Positions 43,810-55,728 of a stretch of 64,000 nucleotides of DNA are shown piece by piece (the stretch's first letter is position 1; each line of letters opens with the position of its first letter). Source of the stretch: Branchipolynoe longqiensis (lineage: Eukaryota > Annelida > Polychaeta > Phyllodocida > Polynoidae); NCBI GenBank assembly GCA_030323885.1, contig JASIRB010002683.1, positions 1 to 64,000 on the forward strand, in the 5' to 3' direction. The translations under genes and the position numbers were made by a program. The notes beneath the pieces were generated by a model. It was not told where the DNA came from. It made no database searches and saw nothing but the letters and a program-made list of their open reading frames with translations.

Positions 43810-45006
43810 AAAGTTGCATAGTCCGATGGTTTTGAATTTCTGTATTTTTCTGAGATAAATATATTAGATCGATCACTAGTATCTAATTTACATTAGTTCA
43901 AAGTTACTTTTATTTTAAATGGTAAACTTTTGAGATATTTTGAGTGCAAACATGGAAAATTAGTTTTGGCAAGCTTGCCAAAACCAGAGAGCGTGTATAT
44001 AAACAGATGAGAGGGACAACTCCCATACTAGAGCATGTAACATCTGCCGACTGTGGCGCTCCAAGTGGTGGTTGTTGAACAGCTTAAGCATATGGGCAAA
44101 CCTCAAGGCATTTTCAATGGCAGTGAGCAATCTTCATACAGAAAACGTTAAATATCTCTAAAACTACAAGACCTAGAAATAAACTGATTGGAATACACAT
44201 AGAAAACATGTTTACCAACAAGATTATATTAAATTGATATGGTTAGGCTTCTGGATTTCTATTAATTTTGAATAAAACTGACGTTTTTCACTACGCTTAC
44301 GGCAAACTCAAGGCATTGTCAATGGCCTTGAGCAGTCTTCGTACAGAAAAAGTGAAATATCTCTAAAACTACACTACATAGAAACAAACTGTTTGGAACA
44401 CATATAGAAAACATATTTAACAATGAGACTATATTAAATTTACATGGCTAGGGTTCTGAATTTCTATTAATTTTGAATAAAATACACGTTTTGCACTACA
44501 CGTACGGCAAACTCAAGGCATTGTCAATGGCGGTGAGCAATCTTCATACAGAAAACGTTAAATATCTCTAAAACTACACCACATAGAAACAAACCGCTTG
44601 GAAGACATATAGAAAACATGTTTACCAAAAGGATTATATTAAATTGATAAGGTTAGGCTTCTGGATTTCTATTAATTTTGAATAAAAACAAATGTTTTGC
44701 ATTGAGCGTACCGGCAAACTCAAGGCTTGTTCAACACTAACCGCCAGGAACGCCACTGTAGCCTCTGTTACCGTTTTTCGCGGGAGTTGTCTCTCTCATC
44801 TGTTTATATACACGCTCTCTGCCAAAACTCTGACACCATAGACTTCTGCAGTAACAGGTTCTGTTAAATTGACTCAATATTGCCTTCTATGCAGAAACAA
44901 ATTCTTAATAAGTGCATCAGTATCTATGTTAGATATGTCAAATGAAATCTAGATAATTGGTTTGGTTTTGAAAATTTGATATTTCATCGGACTATGCAGC
45001 TTTAAA
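43810..45006. mobile_element. TTTAAAG MITE hosting a hAT-like element
   Basis: The left part 43810-43984 and right part 44821-45006 join into one MITE when the inserted element is removed. The reading TTGCCAAAACTCTGACACC at the join matches the uninterrupted copies at 3298 and 34450. Confidence 0.8.
43985..44820. mobile_element. hAT-like TIR element with three 206-bp modules
   Basis: The 39-bp ends (CAGAGAGCGTGTATATAAAC...) are almost perfectly inverted. GCCAAAAC lies outside both ends, an 8-bp target duplication confirmed by the intact host MITE copies. Inside are three head-to-tail 206-bp modules, starting near 44095, 44301 and 44506. No transposase. Sister of 21857-22602. Confidence 0.85.
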
Positions 45007-45254
45007 ACAGAAAACTTGATTAGCATCACCCATTTAAATTTTTCCAGGTCAGGCGGGAGGCTTACATTTTAAAAATAAAATTTTGTATGTAGAATGGCAG
45101 TGTACAGGAAGAAGAAAACAAACCATGGTATTCATGGTCAGAAGGCATGATATGAAGGTAGAGAAGACCATAGACACTTTCTAACTAAAAATTGAACAAG
45201 AAAACATTAAAAAATACTATAAAACCTTTATGCACGGCATTAATATGATAGGAC

Positions 45255-45428
45255 ATGGACTGGTTTCCTCAATATTAGGATAATCTGACTGAGTGGGATA
45301 TCGAGTCATGATGTTGTTGATCTTATCTCTCCCAGTGTGGCAGCCTTGAAGTGTGCACTGTCATAGGTCGATACGCATCCTGATATGACCATAGATGTTG
45401 CCTGGATGTAAAACACCCAAACAAACAA
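45255..45428 (+). mobile_element. SINE family A, 3' half
   Basis: GGACTGGTTTCCTCAATATTAG to ATAGATGTTGCCTGGATG with an A-rich tail. The head is missing. Bases 45429-46424 hold C runs (45588-45606, 46063-46110, 46230-46280) and no supported gene. Confidence 0.75.
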
Positions 45429-46424
45429 ACTACATCAGTTTAATGCGCTCATACAATTAGACCGACATACTTGTATACCAAATTCTAAAATATGAAAAGA
45501 AAAATGAGTATTTCCAATTACAGTTCCCCCTCCTCTTGTGAATTAAATATAAAAAGAAGGTATTCTATGTATAGGCATTCAGTACCCCCGTCCCCCCCCC
45601 CCCCCCGACCATACAGTGACAAGACTGGTGTGTTGCAGCGCACTTTGATGTGTTTTTAATTCGTTGCCGCTCACAAGAGTGAGGAGAGATTGGGAGTGAC
45701 AGCGTCACGGCCGTGTGTGGCCCGGCCCTGTCATCTGGCCGCGACCGGGCGTCTCTGCTTACCTTCACCGGCCACCAGGGGGCCACGCCGGGGGATCAAT
45801 CCCGCACCAAATGATCACCTGCCACCCGACTGGCCATAATTCACACTCTGCGCTGTTGCTCGCCTCTTTAAAACGCCCCAGCACGCGGACAAGACACTGG
45901 GGCGGTGCTAATATGGTGTCGGCTTACATATTTACGCTAAAATGCTACTCTAAATCAAGTAAATCAAGCTACTTCAAAGAACGCTGGTGGAGGAATCCCG
46001 CCGCCATTCTAGACCATATATCAGTGAAGACCCGTCCAGAGTGTTCGTCGTCAATGACTTCTTATTACCCCCCCCCCCCTACCTCCACCCCAACCCCCAC
46101 CCCCACCCAACCCACTGTATGGGTGCACACTGTGTAGGCGATTTACTTAAACATATTTATAACACACGCTCATTCAGGCTGTTTGAAACCCAATTTAATG
46201 GCGACGTGGTAGGTAGACAAGGAACATGACCCCCTACCCTCACCCCCACACCACACCCCCACCCCCACCCCCACCCGCCGCTAATAGAAATGCCAGCAGG
46301 AAGTGAGCCATCAATGGAGCGGAGTCCAAATAGTCCGTATTAAAGTAATGGCACTTGAAGTAAGTGCCTTAACACTATGCACATCCTAAATACCAGACTG
46401 AGTGAGTCGGGTGCCTACTTTCTG

Positions 46425-46505
46425 CGTACGTGACAGTTTGTGGGATTCGAATCCCAGGTTCGAAGCCCAGTTGAGTCAAACTGGTCGCTTATCAATTTAT
46501 AAGAA
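46425..46505 (+). mobile_element. SINE family A, head fragment
   Basis: GGGATTCGAATCCCAGG (B box) followed by GAGTCAAACTGGTCGC, then cut off where SINE B begins. Confidence 0.55.
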
Positions 46506-46640
46506 TGGGAAAAATTACGCCTTGAGCTGGTTTCGAATCCACGCTTCTTGCCATTCCGACGCTATAGTGTGTTAACCATTACACTATCTAGGCTCCCTGA
46601 TGCAATCATCATATCCACACCTGCCTGTCTATGTTGCTCC
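46506..46640 (-). mobile_element. SINE family B, head fragment
   Basis: Minus strand: GGGAGCCTAGATAGTGTAAT, TGGTTAACACAC and GGATTCGAAACC. A diverged copy. Confidence 0.75.
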
Positions 46641-46650
46641 TAGCCTTATA

Positions 46651-47260
46651 CCCCTGTCACACTATGACGTAACGAGCGAACGTGAGCCTAACGTGGTGAT
46701 TTTTCATCATTACGTTGATGCGCGTTGGATTATGTTATGATGACGTCATAATGACGTTAAACTGATGTCGAGCTACGTCACATTACGTCGAGTTACGTCG
46801 AGGTTTTGGACATGTTCAAAAATGTCGACGTAGCTCAAACGTAAGGGTTTACGTTCGCCATACGTTCTGTTCACGTTCAGCGAACGTCAATGATGTTAAA
46901 TGGTGGAAATGCACACGCGGCGTAATGGGAACGTCAGGAGAACGTCAGGAGAACGTCAGGAGAACGTACATTCAACGTATGTTCAACATCTCATGACGTA
47001 TGTTCAACATCTCATGACGTATGTAACGTCACGTAATGTTCTTCTGGCGATGGAATAACGTTCATAACGTTCCGTGAGCGTAATGACGTTGTCCTCTCTC
47101 GTTGAATGACGGTATCACTATGCTTTACCGACGTTACGCTCTCGTCCACTACGCTGCATCCACGTTCAACTTGTGCCCAAATTTGCATACTACGCCGAGA
47201 AATTCAACGTTCTTCACGTTCTCCCTACGTTGACATCGTTACGTCGTAGTGTGACAGGGC
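46651..47260. mobile_element. Harbinger-like MITE (ACGT-rich type)
   Basis: The ends CCCCTGTCACACTATGACGT and, inverted, CCCTGTCACACTACGACGT. With the group's 14-bp register the flanks are TTA and TAA. The 610-bp interior is saturated with ACGT cores: ACGTCGAG, AACGTCAGG, ACGTTC and CATGACGTATGTTC in both orientations, including three tandem GAACGTCAG units at 46929-46955. No ORF. Confidence 0.8.
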
Positions 47261-47261
47261 C

Positions 47262-47386
47262 ATAAGAGGACAGTGCAAACTACTACAAGTCAGTGGTTTG
47301 ACTCAACCGGGAAGCAAACTTGATGTGTTTTTAATTCCTTCCGCACGCGAGGCCCGCGCTCTATCGAATAGGCCTCCGTGCCCGGT
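47262..47386 (-). mobile_element. SINE family A, head fragment
   Basis: GTCAGTGGTTTGACTCAACCG to GGCCTCCGTGCCCGG, with an insertion of about 15 bp (TGATGTGTTTTTAATTC). Bases 47387-47810 hold no gene. Confidence 0.7.
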
Positions 47387-47810
47387 GTAATGGGATGAGG
47401 AAGACCAATAGACGGGTTCGTTACTCCAGCCGCGCGGTGCATTGTGGGATGCGTGGAAGACAAAAATACCTACGCGAAGCACATGGCACATGCTAATAGT
47501 AATAGTAATACACAGGGTGTAGCTATGAAATGTGCTAGTTTCAGCTCATATCAGCTCTTGTTTGAAACGTAGAATACCAACTAAAAATATATATATAATA
47601 AATTAAGATGTTAATCTTTTATCCAGCATTGTATTTACATTAATCTAATCAGCAAATCTTATGCCATCTACATTTAGATTTAGACAAATCTGGGCACTCA
47701 AGCTAGTGTTAGAGCCATAGCCAGAGTCAGTTTTACCTATTTTATTCATGTTTTTATTTATATCCTATGGTTAATGATATATATGTAGAACTAGAAAATG
47801 AGTAGGGTTA

Positions 47811-49450
47811 ATCAGATATTGGTTATATATTTCTCTGAAACAAGTGTCTGTTGACACATTTGGCATTTTAATATTTATAATATATCAGCCTTAAAGTTAA
47901 AGTGACTGATTGGTTTGTGTGGAATTGTATGTTTCTTAGCTCAAGATGCTGAACTATGGCTAGTTGTGTCTTAAATATATTCAGTATATCATTATGTTGC
48001 ATGTGTGCATCCATGTTTTAATTGTTTATGCCAAATTGTTATGTATTTCTATTAATTTTGAATAAAATCTAAGTTTTGCCCTACACTTATACAGCCATTG
48101 AGTTATAGGCAAACTCAATGGCCATACGTCTGTGTTTTGCTCTTGATGATGTTTTCGGCGCATGCGCAGTTCGAATGCCGATCTAGTCTATTGGCCGTGT
48201 TTTAAATTGCCACTGCTTAATCAATGAATATAACAAACACATAAGATGTAATAAGTGACACAAAGCGTCAACATATAGAGTAATTAATACATTTGTAACT
48301 AGTCACAACTTGCGTTTTAATTAAGGTTAATCGTGGCATTCTCTGTGTCCGAGTGGTTAGAGTGTTTGACTTTTTTCTAGTGGTTAGAGTGTTTGACTTT
48401 TTTCGCTTTCCCGTGCCCCAGCTCTGCCAATTTGGATTTCCACCGCTGTGTATAACTTACAGCGTCATCAAAGGCCGGTTGCTCTCATACCATGTCTATG
48501 TGGTGTGGGAGGTTAAAAACCCCTTGGGTCGGTAAAAGTGTAGGCTCGGGCTTTCTATCGACCAGCAGTGGAATGAGGAAGACCAGTCGTCTATGACTGA
48601 AATTTCCCCTACTTAAACAACTAATGGACCAAAAAAACAAAAAAAACATGGAGATAAGACTAGGCTACATATTAAATAAACGAAATGGGTGATTCTTTAA
48701 AATTGGGCACCACATATTTGGTTTCCACATTACGATGCTGATAATTTGTTCCTTCTTTCATTGATTGCAAGTGAAATAATTAATGTACCCACTGTGTATT
48801 AAGTATATTAGCAATGGTACATTTATTGAAGCTATCCCAAGAAAGAAATTGAAAGTTTACCTATATGGTTTTGTGCTAATGTGAAAAAGTGAAAATTTAC
48901 ACATTTACACTATGCATGTAGCCAAACTTTTTTTCAACTTATTTTTCAATTTTTTCTTGTAAGTCATAACCTTACCTGCTTAAGAGTAATCAATAAAATC
49001 TTGTTTGACTATGTTGTATATGTTAAAATGAGGTTCTGGATGTGTCTTTGATTTTCATGTTACACAAGTTATATTAATGTATTGTTCAATTTGTATAAGA
49101 TCTAATTCAAAAAGTGAAATAAATTTTTTTCAACTCTGACATATGCACAACATGCACACCATCATAGGACATTGGATTAGGCTATTATTTGGAAGTTCTT
49201 TTCGCTATTATGTGGAAGGTTTTCACTTTTGGTTTCCATGTCACACTTTTGTGCCCAGTTTTAAAGAATGACCCAAATCCAACTCGAATCAAAAGAACAG
49301 GATCAAATGGGTTAGCAATGCACTTCACACGCAGAAGGACACGGGTTCAATTTGCAATTTAGTTAACCAAAGACTTTGGTGCTGAGCATTAGTAGTGTCG
49401 TAAAAGGTGTTCCAACAAATGGGAACAACATGCCTAGAGCGGGACTAAAA
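47811..49450. repeat. 1.64-kb tandem duplication, unit 1 (uninterrupted)
   Basis: Starts ATCAGATATTGGTTATATAT and ends GAGCGGGACTAAAA. Unit 2 begins immediately after and matches throughout, with scattered single-base changes. It includes a fragment of the 206-bp module (48040-48130), a SINE C and a tRNA-like segment near 49300. No ORF. It preserves the empty site of the Ngaro insertion (CATGTTACACAAGTTATATT near 49056). Confidence 0.88.
48333..48648 (+). mobile_element. SINE family C in duplication unit 1
   Basis: Full-length; the A-box region is duplicated (TGGTTAGAGTGTTTGACTTTT occurs twice). The same feature is in the unit 2 copy, so this SINE inserted before the duplication. Confidence 0.85.
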
Positions 49451-49971
49451 TCAGATATTGCTTATATATTTCTCTGAAACAAGTGTCTGTTGACACATTT
49501 GGCATTTTAATATTTATAATATATCAGCCTTAAAGTTAAAGTGACTGATTGGTTTGTGTGAAATTGTACGTTTCTTAGCTCAAGATGCTGAACTATGGCT
49601 AGTTGTGTCTTAAATATATTCAGTATATCATTATGTTGCATGTGTGCATCCATGTTTTAATTGTTTATGCCAAATTGTTATGTATTTCTATTAATTTTGA
49701 ATAAAATCTAAGTTTTGCCCTACACTTATACGGCCATTGAGTTATAGGCAAACTCAATGGCCATACATCTGTGTTTTGCTCTTGACGATGTTTTCAGCGC
49801 ATGCGCAGTTCGAATGCCGATCTAGTCTATTGGCCGTGTTTTAAATTGCCACTGCTTAATCAATGAATATAACAAACACATAAGATGTAATAAGTGACAC
49901 AAAGCATCAACATATAGAGTAATTAATACATTTATAACTAGTCACAACTTGCGTTTTAATTAAGGTTAATC

Positions 49972-50281
49972 GTGGCATTCTCTGTGGCCGAGTGGTCAGA
50001 GTGTTTGACTTTTTTCTAGTGGTTAGAGTGACTTTTTTCGATTCCCCGTGCCCCCAGCTCTGCCAATTTGGATTTCCACCGCTGTGTATAACTTACAGCG
50101 TCATCAAAGGCCGGTTGCTCTCATACCATGTCTATGTGGTGTGGGAGGTTATAAACCCCTTGGGTCGGTAAAAGTGTAGGCTCGGGCTTTCTATCGACCA
50201 GCAGTGGAATGAGGAAGACCAGTCATCTATGACTGAAATTTCCCCTACTTAAACAACTAATGGACCAAAAAAAACAAAAAA
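49972..50281 (+). mobile_element. SINE family C in duplication unit 2
   Basis: Counterpart of 48333-48648, with the same duplicated A-box segment. Confidence 0.85.
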
Positions 50282-50698
50282 CATGGAGATAAGACTAGGC
50301 TACATATTAAATAAACGAAATGGGTGATTCTTTCAAACTGGGCACCACATATTTGGTTTCCACATTATGATGCTGATAATTTGTTCCTTCTTTCATTGAT
50401 TGAAAGTGAAATAATTAATGTACCCACTGTGTATTAAGTATATTAGCAATAGTACATTTATTGAAGCTATCCCAAGAAAGAAATTGAAAGTTTACTTATA
50501 TGGTTTTGTGCTAATCTGAAAAAGTGAAAATTTACACATTTACACAATGCATGTAGCCAAACTTTTCTTCAACTTATCTTTCAATTTTTTCTTGTAAGTC
50601 ATAACCTTGTCTGCTTAAGTGTAATCAATAAAATCTTGTTTGACTATGTTGTATATGTTAAAATGAGGTTCTGGATATGTCTTTGATTTTCATGTTAC

Positions 50699-50921
50699 GT
50701 GTTGTGTAACTAGTTACGGAAATATTATTCGAGCAGAGTATCGGTTAGTCATTGGTCAAACACTCCGGTGGCCAGTGCAGCTCTCATGTTTAGGCAGCAC
50801 TGTGCTGCTTTGATGTTGGGGGCCGCCCACAGGGCTGCCCGCATCCGGTTACTGCAGCTCGCCAGTCCACCTGCGGCTCCAATACACTGTATCTGCCTCC
50901 AGTCGGCAGGAAAATTTGCTT
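50699..50921 (+). repeat. split direct repeat A1
   Basis: GTGTTGTGTAACTAGTTACGG to GGCAGGAAAATTTGCTT. Left terminus of the element, directly after host CATGTTAC. Confidence 0.9.
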
Positions 50922-51050
50922 GGTTCGGACGTGAGCTCTGCCGTGAGCTCTGCCGCGTCCGTGTGCTACAACAGCCGGACACCTGCCGGGTTGTGCGTGA
51001 CGTGAACTGTAGTCACAGGCTAGCTGGTGCGACGGGGTGCCAGTACCAAT

Positions 51051-52166
51051 ATGGGTGTGGAAGTATGTCAAGGCTGTGGCAATGAGCATGAAGCGCCACG
51101 AGGGGCGAAATGTAAAGTGATAAAAGCTAAAGTCGCGAGGCGCCCGTTGAAAGTAGAACAATGTGAAGAAGATGAAACACATGGTGCGTTCGGAGGGATC
51201 GACGAGGCAACGGAAAAGATATGGGCTATCTCAATAAGTGAGGCGATTGAGACGAGAGCAGCACGAAAAGCTATAAGCTTGGTAGAGGTGGAAGCGGACG
51301 AAGAAGAGCTGGAATTACGTCGAAGACTAGCATAGAGAGTGCTAGAGAGGCGTAAGGCAAAGTTGCGGGCAGAGCTGGAAAGGGCGCTCAGTACTGATGA
51401 GGAAGAAAACGAACATGATCAGGTATCGAGATCGCGGAAGAAGAGGAAGGAAAAGAGGAAGACGAAAAAGAAGGTGGGCAAGACCAAGAAGCACAGCAGG
51501 GAGGAGGTGGCCGGGATGGACCCCGACACAAGCCCAAGCAGTGATTCATCGTCAAGCTCATCAACTGAATCATCCGACACAGACAGTAGCAGAGAGAGGA
51601 GCCGGGAAAGGAGGAGGCGTCGTCGCAAAAAGCGCAGTAAGTTTGCCCTGGACAAATACACAAAGGGAAGAAAAAATGTAAACAAGCTAAACTTTAATGA
51701 ACTGATGTATGCGGCCTGTCTGTGGGGATCGAAGAGGGCGAAGAAGTCCGAGATGGATATGGAAGCGGTGATGGGCTATATGGGGCACTTGGCATATATG
51801 TGCATGCACGCCATAAGTAATAATTACTCGGACGAGGCGTACAGGGGGTACTATAGAGCTATCAGAGAAAAGGCAAAGGAGAAGGGGCTGCGATCATTCA
51901 AGATGGGAGATAACGGTCTCTCACTACTCCATTTCAACATGGATAACTCTAGATCGTACAAGGAAGGGAAGAGACAGAGGACAACTTATAGTCAGGGAGA
52001 GAATGAGGGCAGAGCGAGCACGGTGCAGAAGGTGAAAGGGTCATGTTTCGCACATAACTACAACAAAGAGGGGTGTACGCGGGAAAAGTGCTCATGGGAT
52101 CACCATTGCCTAACATGCCGTAGCCAGAGTCATGTGGCGGAGGCGTGCCCGCAGAAAAAATTCTGA
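51051..52166 (+). pseudogene. Ngaro-type gag ORF with one internal stop
   Basis: One frame from ATG at 51051 to TGA at 52164-52166, interrupted by TAG at 51333-51335. The N-terminus has a Cys/His cluster (CQGCGNEHEAPRGAKC). Residues about 110-190 are Lys/Arg/Glu-rich and Ser/Asp-rich (SSDSSSSSSTESSDTDSS). A helical domain follows with YMGHLAYMCMHAISNNYSDE. The C-terminus carries zinc-finger-like cysteines and histidines: CFAHNYNKEGC, CSWDHHCLTC, HVAEACP. Such a double finger is usual in gag of Ngaro/DIRS-like elements and would bind RNA. The stop makes the copy defective unless it is read through. Confidence 0.75.
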
Positions 52167-52184
52167 CTTTCCAAAAAAGGTTGC

Positions 52185-54332
52185 ATGGGGGGCGGTGTGT
52201 GTGCGGGAAGCGGGGGAGAGAGCACGTGCAGTGAGTTGGCGCCAATTTCGGGGGATTACGTCGGTAATCCCTTTGATGCATTCGGCATCGGGCGGGCTAA
52301 GCGCTGTGCATATACAGAGGAAGGGACGGAAGGTGCAGCGACAAACAACAAGGGGATTAGCGCACGTCCACAACCGCCGGATCAAAGTGGCGCTCGGCCA
52401 ACCCCCCCTGGCGGGGATCTGTCTGAGACCGCTGGGGGCTGCATACACATACAACAGACAGGCAATAACAAAAAGGAAGGAAGGGGTGGCCGCACCTCGG
52501 GTGACGACAGGGCGTCGCCCATAGAACTGAAAAACCAAAACGAGGATTGGTTCAGGGTTATCGGACACGATGCAACAGGTACCGAAGGGGGCGACCGGGT
52601 CTGCATGCTGTGGGTAGTCGACACGGACAGCTACCTGAGCTGCAATCAATTGTACATTGACATCTTTTATGCTTGCATTAATGGTTCATGTGGATGCGTC
52701 CACACGATTGATGGGGCCCTGGCTCAAATAAAACCTTGTCGTGTCTTCGCTGAATGTTTCTGTAATGGCGATGTTGATCCTGATTGGGAATATGTGCTGC
52801 GGGGTGTGTGCTTCGGTTTCAGAGTCATCGACGAGTCATGTGACAGTACATATAATAAAGCAAACTACGGGTCCATATGTAAGGGCAGGTAAGGGTGACA
52901 TCGGGGTGGAGATGTGCGGTAGGTTACAGGTCGAAATAGACCACCACATGTTGACTATCGTTGATAAACCATGTTCATGTATCCATGGCCTGGGTGCTGT
53001 ACCTAAAGGCCATGACGACTTCAGAGCCATAGTGGACTGCTCGAGCCCGGATGGCAGCTGTGTCAATGATCATACCCAAGGCTTTCGGGCCAACTTTTGC
53101 TATAATTCTGTGGCATCGGTCACGGAACTATTGCAGGTGGGGGATTATTTAGCTACGGTCGACATAAGTAATGCATACAGGGCAGTGAACATCCACCCGA
53201 CTTCCAGGGAGAAGCAGGGTTTGGCGTGGGATTTTGGCGAGGGTACGGTCTACCTAAGGGACAACCGCCTCTGTATGGGTCTGAGCAGCAGCCCGTACGT
53301 ATTCTCAAAGTTGAGCGACATGGTGGTGCGTTGTATGGTAAGGGAGGGCTACCCAGACTGCATTAATTACCTTGACGACTTCTGCGTGGTAGCACGATCA
53401 GAACGCGGATGCAGGGAGGCTCAATGGGCCCTGGTAAGAATATTGCGTGGCTAGGGTTCTACGTGAGCTACAAGAAACTTGTATGTCCGGGCCAGGTGAT
53501 AAGCTTCCTTGGGATAGACATCGATACAACATTGATGGAACTGAGACTGCCGTTAGACAAACTAGAAAGATTACAGATACTACTGCACGGTTTCCTGCGT
53601 AGGAGGAAAGCGTAAAAAAAGGAACTCGAGAGCCTGGCGGGAGTGCTAGCGCACTGCTGCAAGGTAATCCATGGGGGTAGGACTTTCTCGCGCAGGGTAT
53701 ACGATCTAGTTGCCTCAGCAAAAAAGAGCACGCACAAAGTCAGGCTAAACGAGGAGTTCAGGAGGGACTTGAAATGGTGGGTCGAATTTGCGGGCTCATT
53801 CAATGGGAAAGCAAAAATAATCAAGTCGGGGGAACCGTGTATCTCGGTTTATAGCGATGCCTCCTTATCGGGATTCGGGGCACTCCACGGGAGAGACTGG
53901 CTAGAAGGGGCCTTTGAGGTTAGAAAAGCTAGGGCGCTGGAGTGGTTGGGACACCACCTCATGGAGGCAAAGGATTAGGGTTGTAAGACAGATAACATAA
54001 ATGTTTTGGAACTATGGCCGATTCTAGTAGGGGTACGAAGATGGGGCCATCTGTGGGCGAACAAAACAGTTATCTTCGTAACGGACAACACCCAGGTTCG
54101 AGCAGCCCTCAACTCGGGTAGGAGCCGAAATAAAACAACGATGAAATGGCTCAGACTAATATTCTGGTTGTCAATCACTCATAACTTTGATGTACAATCG
54201 GTTTACATTAACACTCATGACAATGTCGCATGCGACAGCCTAAGCAGGCTGGAAAGTTACAAAAGTATAGCCCGCATACGAGATGTGGACTGTGCAAAAG
54301 CAATGTGCTGCCATGAACTGTTTTCCCATTAA
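52185..54332 (+). pseudogene. Ngaro-type reverse transcriptase-RNase H ORF, frameshifted
   Basis: RT palm motifs are clear: FRAIVDCSSPDG, VDISNAYRAVNIHP (first catalytic Asp), GLSSSPYVFSK and YLDDFCVVA (catalytic Asp pair). RNase H follows with its acidic residues: SVYSDAS, LELWPIL, FVTDNTQVRAAL and ACDSLSR. The N-terminal part (from 52185, with YVLRGVCFGF) is in frame 3 and the palm in frame 1 (52741-53454). After about 53430 it returns to frame 3. This needs two frameshifts, near 52880-52892 and 53410-53454. In-frame stops are TAA at 53613 and TAG at 53976. It would copy element RNA to DNA. All catalytic residues survive, so decay is recent. Confidence 0.85.
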
Positions 54333-54337
54333 TTCCA

Positions 54338-55290
54338 GACTGGGCCAGGCTAAAGCTGGAGTGCGTCCGATACGAGGACGCCCATTATGCCGAATCTACA
54401 AAGCTGGCTAGGTCGGTCCAGATCAAAGCGTACCATGAGTTCTGTGAGATCTTTGCTGAGCAATTGTGCCCATACCCGTGTTCAACTAACCAGATATGCA
54501 TGTATATGTCCTTCTTAGCTAGACGCATGTGTTATAACTTGATCAGGCAGTACCTGAGTGCGTTGAATATTCACCTGAAAGACCTGGGCTGGGCGCCCAT
54601 CGACTACACTAACCACAGACTGAAAAAGTGCATGGCGGGCATAAGACGAACTCTCGGGGATATGCCTAGGCAGGCCACGCCTCTTTTACCTAAACAAATG
54701 AGACTAATATTTAACGGAATGCTTGATACCAAGGGGCATGTGGTGCTCAGGGCAGCAATGCTGCTATCCTTCAGAGCACTACTACGGTAGTGCCATGTCT
54801 CGGACTCTGATACAGCCCTAGTAAGAGCAGACTTCCTATTCCACGGATGGGGTATGGTAGTAAGGGTAAGGAAGTCCAAGAGGATACAATTTCGGGAACG
54901 AGTGCACCTTATCCCGGTCTCGTCAGTAGCGGACTCGGCATTGTGCGCAGTCCACTGGGTCAAAAAACACTTCAGAGATATCCCATCAGGGGGGCATACA
55001 CATGCGTTCAGGCTCCCGAGGGGGGAAGGCTCGATATCGATGCCGTACGCCTTCTACTTAGCGTCACTGAGGTTGCTATGTGCCAGGGCCGGTTTGAACC
55101 CGACCGAATTCTCTACGCACAGTCTGAGACGAGGGGGGCCACCTTCTTGCGGATGTGTGGGGCCTCGATAATGGAAATCAAGGAGAGAGGAGACTGGAAG
55201 TCTGACGCTGTGTTTCAGTACCTAAAAGCGTCACTGCAAGAGAGAAAGAGACATGAGAGTCGCTACAATGCTTGCGGCATAAACTTCTAA
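54338..55290 (+). pseudogene. Ngaro-type tyrosine recombinase ORF, broken
   Basis: A core-binding domain (LARSVQIKAYHEFCEIF, YMSFLARRMCYNLIRQYLSA) is followed by the catalytic domain. The first Arg is in LLSFRALLR, then HSLRRGG (His-x-x-Arg), GDW, and the probable nucleophile Tyr in FQYLKA. TAG at 54788 stops the frame just after the first catalytic Arg. A one-base shift in the G run at about 55133-55138 moves the last 50 residues to another frame. The enzyme would join the circular cDNA to the chromosome. It overlaps the end of the RNase H frame, as is usual in these elements. Confidence 0.85.
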
Positions 55291-55312
55291 ATCCTAGCTG
55301 GTTGGGTGGTTT

Positions 55313-55398
55313 GGGCCTTTTAGGGGGTACCAGCCAGAGGAATTACTCATCCAATTGTATTATGTGTTGTGTTCTTGTTTTGTTAGTTACGTAGCGGT
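55313..55398 (+). repeat. split direct repeat B1
   Basis: GGGCCTTTTAGGGGGTACC to TTACGTAGCGGT. Identical to B2. Confidence 0.9.
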
Positions 55399-55406
55399 TA
55401 AATAAT

Positions 55407-55629
55407 GTGTTGTGTAACTAGTTACGGAAATATTATTCGAGCAGAGTATTGGTTAGTCGTTGGTCAAACGCTCCGGTGGCCAGTGCAGCTCTCATGTTTA
55501 GGCAGCACTATGCTGCTTTGATGTTGGGGGCCGCCCACAGGGCTGCCCGCATCCGGTTACTGCAGCTCGCCAGTCCACCTGCGGCTCCAATACACTGTAT
55601 CTGCCTCCAGTTGGCAGGAAAATTTGCTT
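55407..55629 (+). repeat. split direct repeat A2
   Basis: Second copy of A1, separated from B1 by TAAATAAT. Confidence 0.9.
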
Positions 55630-55642
55630 TATATAAACGGAG

Positions 55643-55728
55643 GGGCCTTTTAGGGGGTACCAGCCAGAGGAATTACTCATCCAATTGTATTATGTGTTGT
55701 GTTCTTGTTTTGTTAGTTACGTAGCGGT
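55643..55728 (+). repeat. split direct repeat B2 (right terminus)
   Basis: Ends GTAGCGGT, directly followed by host AATATTAATG. Confidence 0.9.

Larger units (their letters stand above)
50699..55728 (+). mobile_element. Ngaro/PAT-type tyrosine-recombinase retrotransposon
   Basis: A 5030-bp element with split direct repeats. A1 (50699-50921) and A2 (55407-55629) are 223 bp each with about five differences. B1 (55313-55398) and B2 (55643-55728) are 86 bp and identical. The order A1-gag-RT/RNase H-YR-B1-A2-B2 is diagnostic for the Ngaro/PAT branch of DIRS-like elements, which integrate by a tyrosine recombinase and make no target duplication. None is seen here. Several stops and frameshifts in every ORF make this copy inactive. 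The identical B repeats suggest recent insertion. Confidence 0.9.

Noticed and set aside
45715..45870. Possible first exon on the minus strand ending at GTAAGC near 45765
   Set aside because: A good donor sequence is present, but no frame has a start codon and an open path, and it cannot be linked by phase to exon 1.
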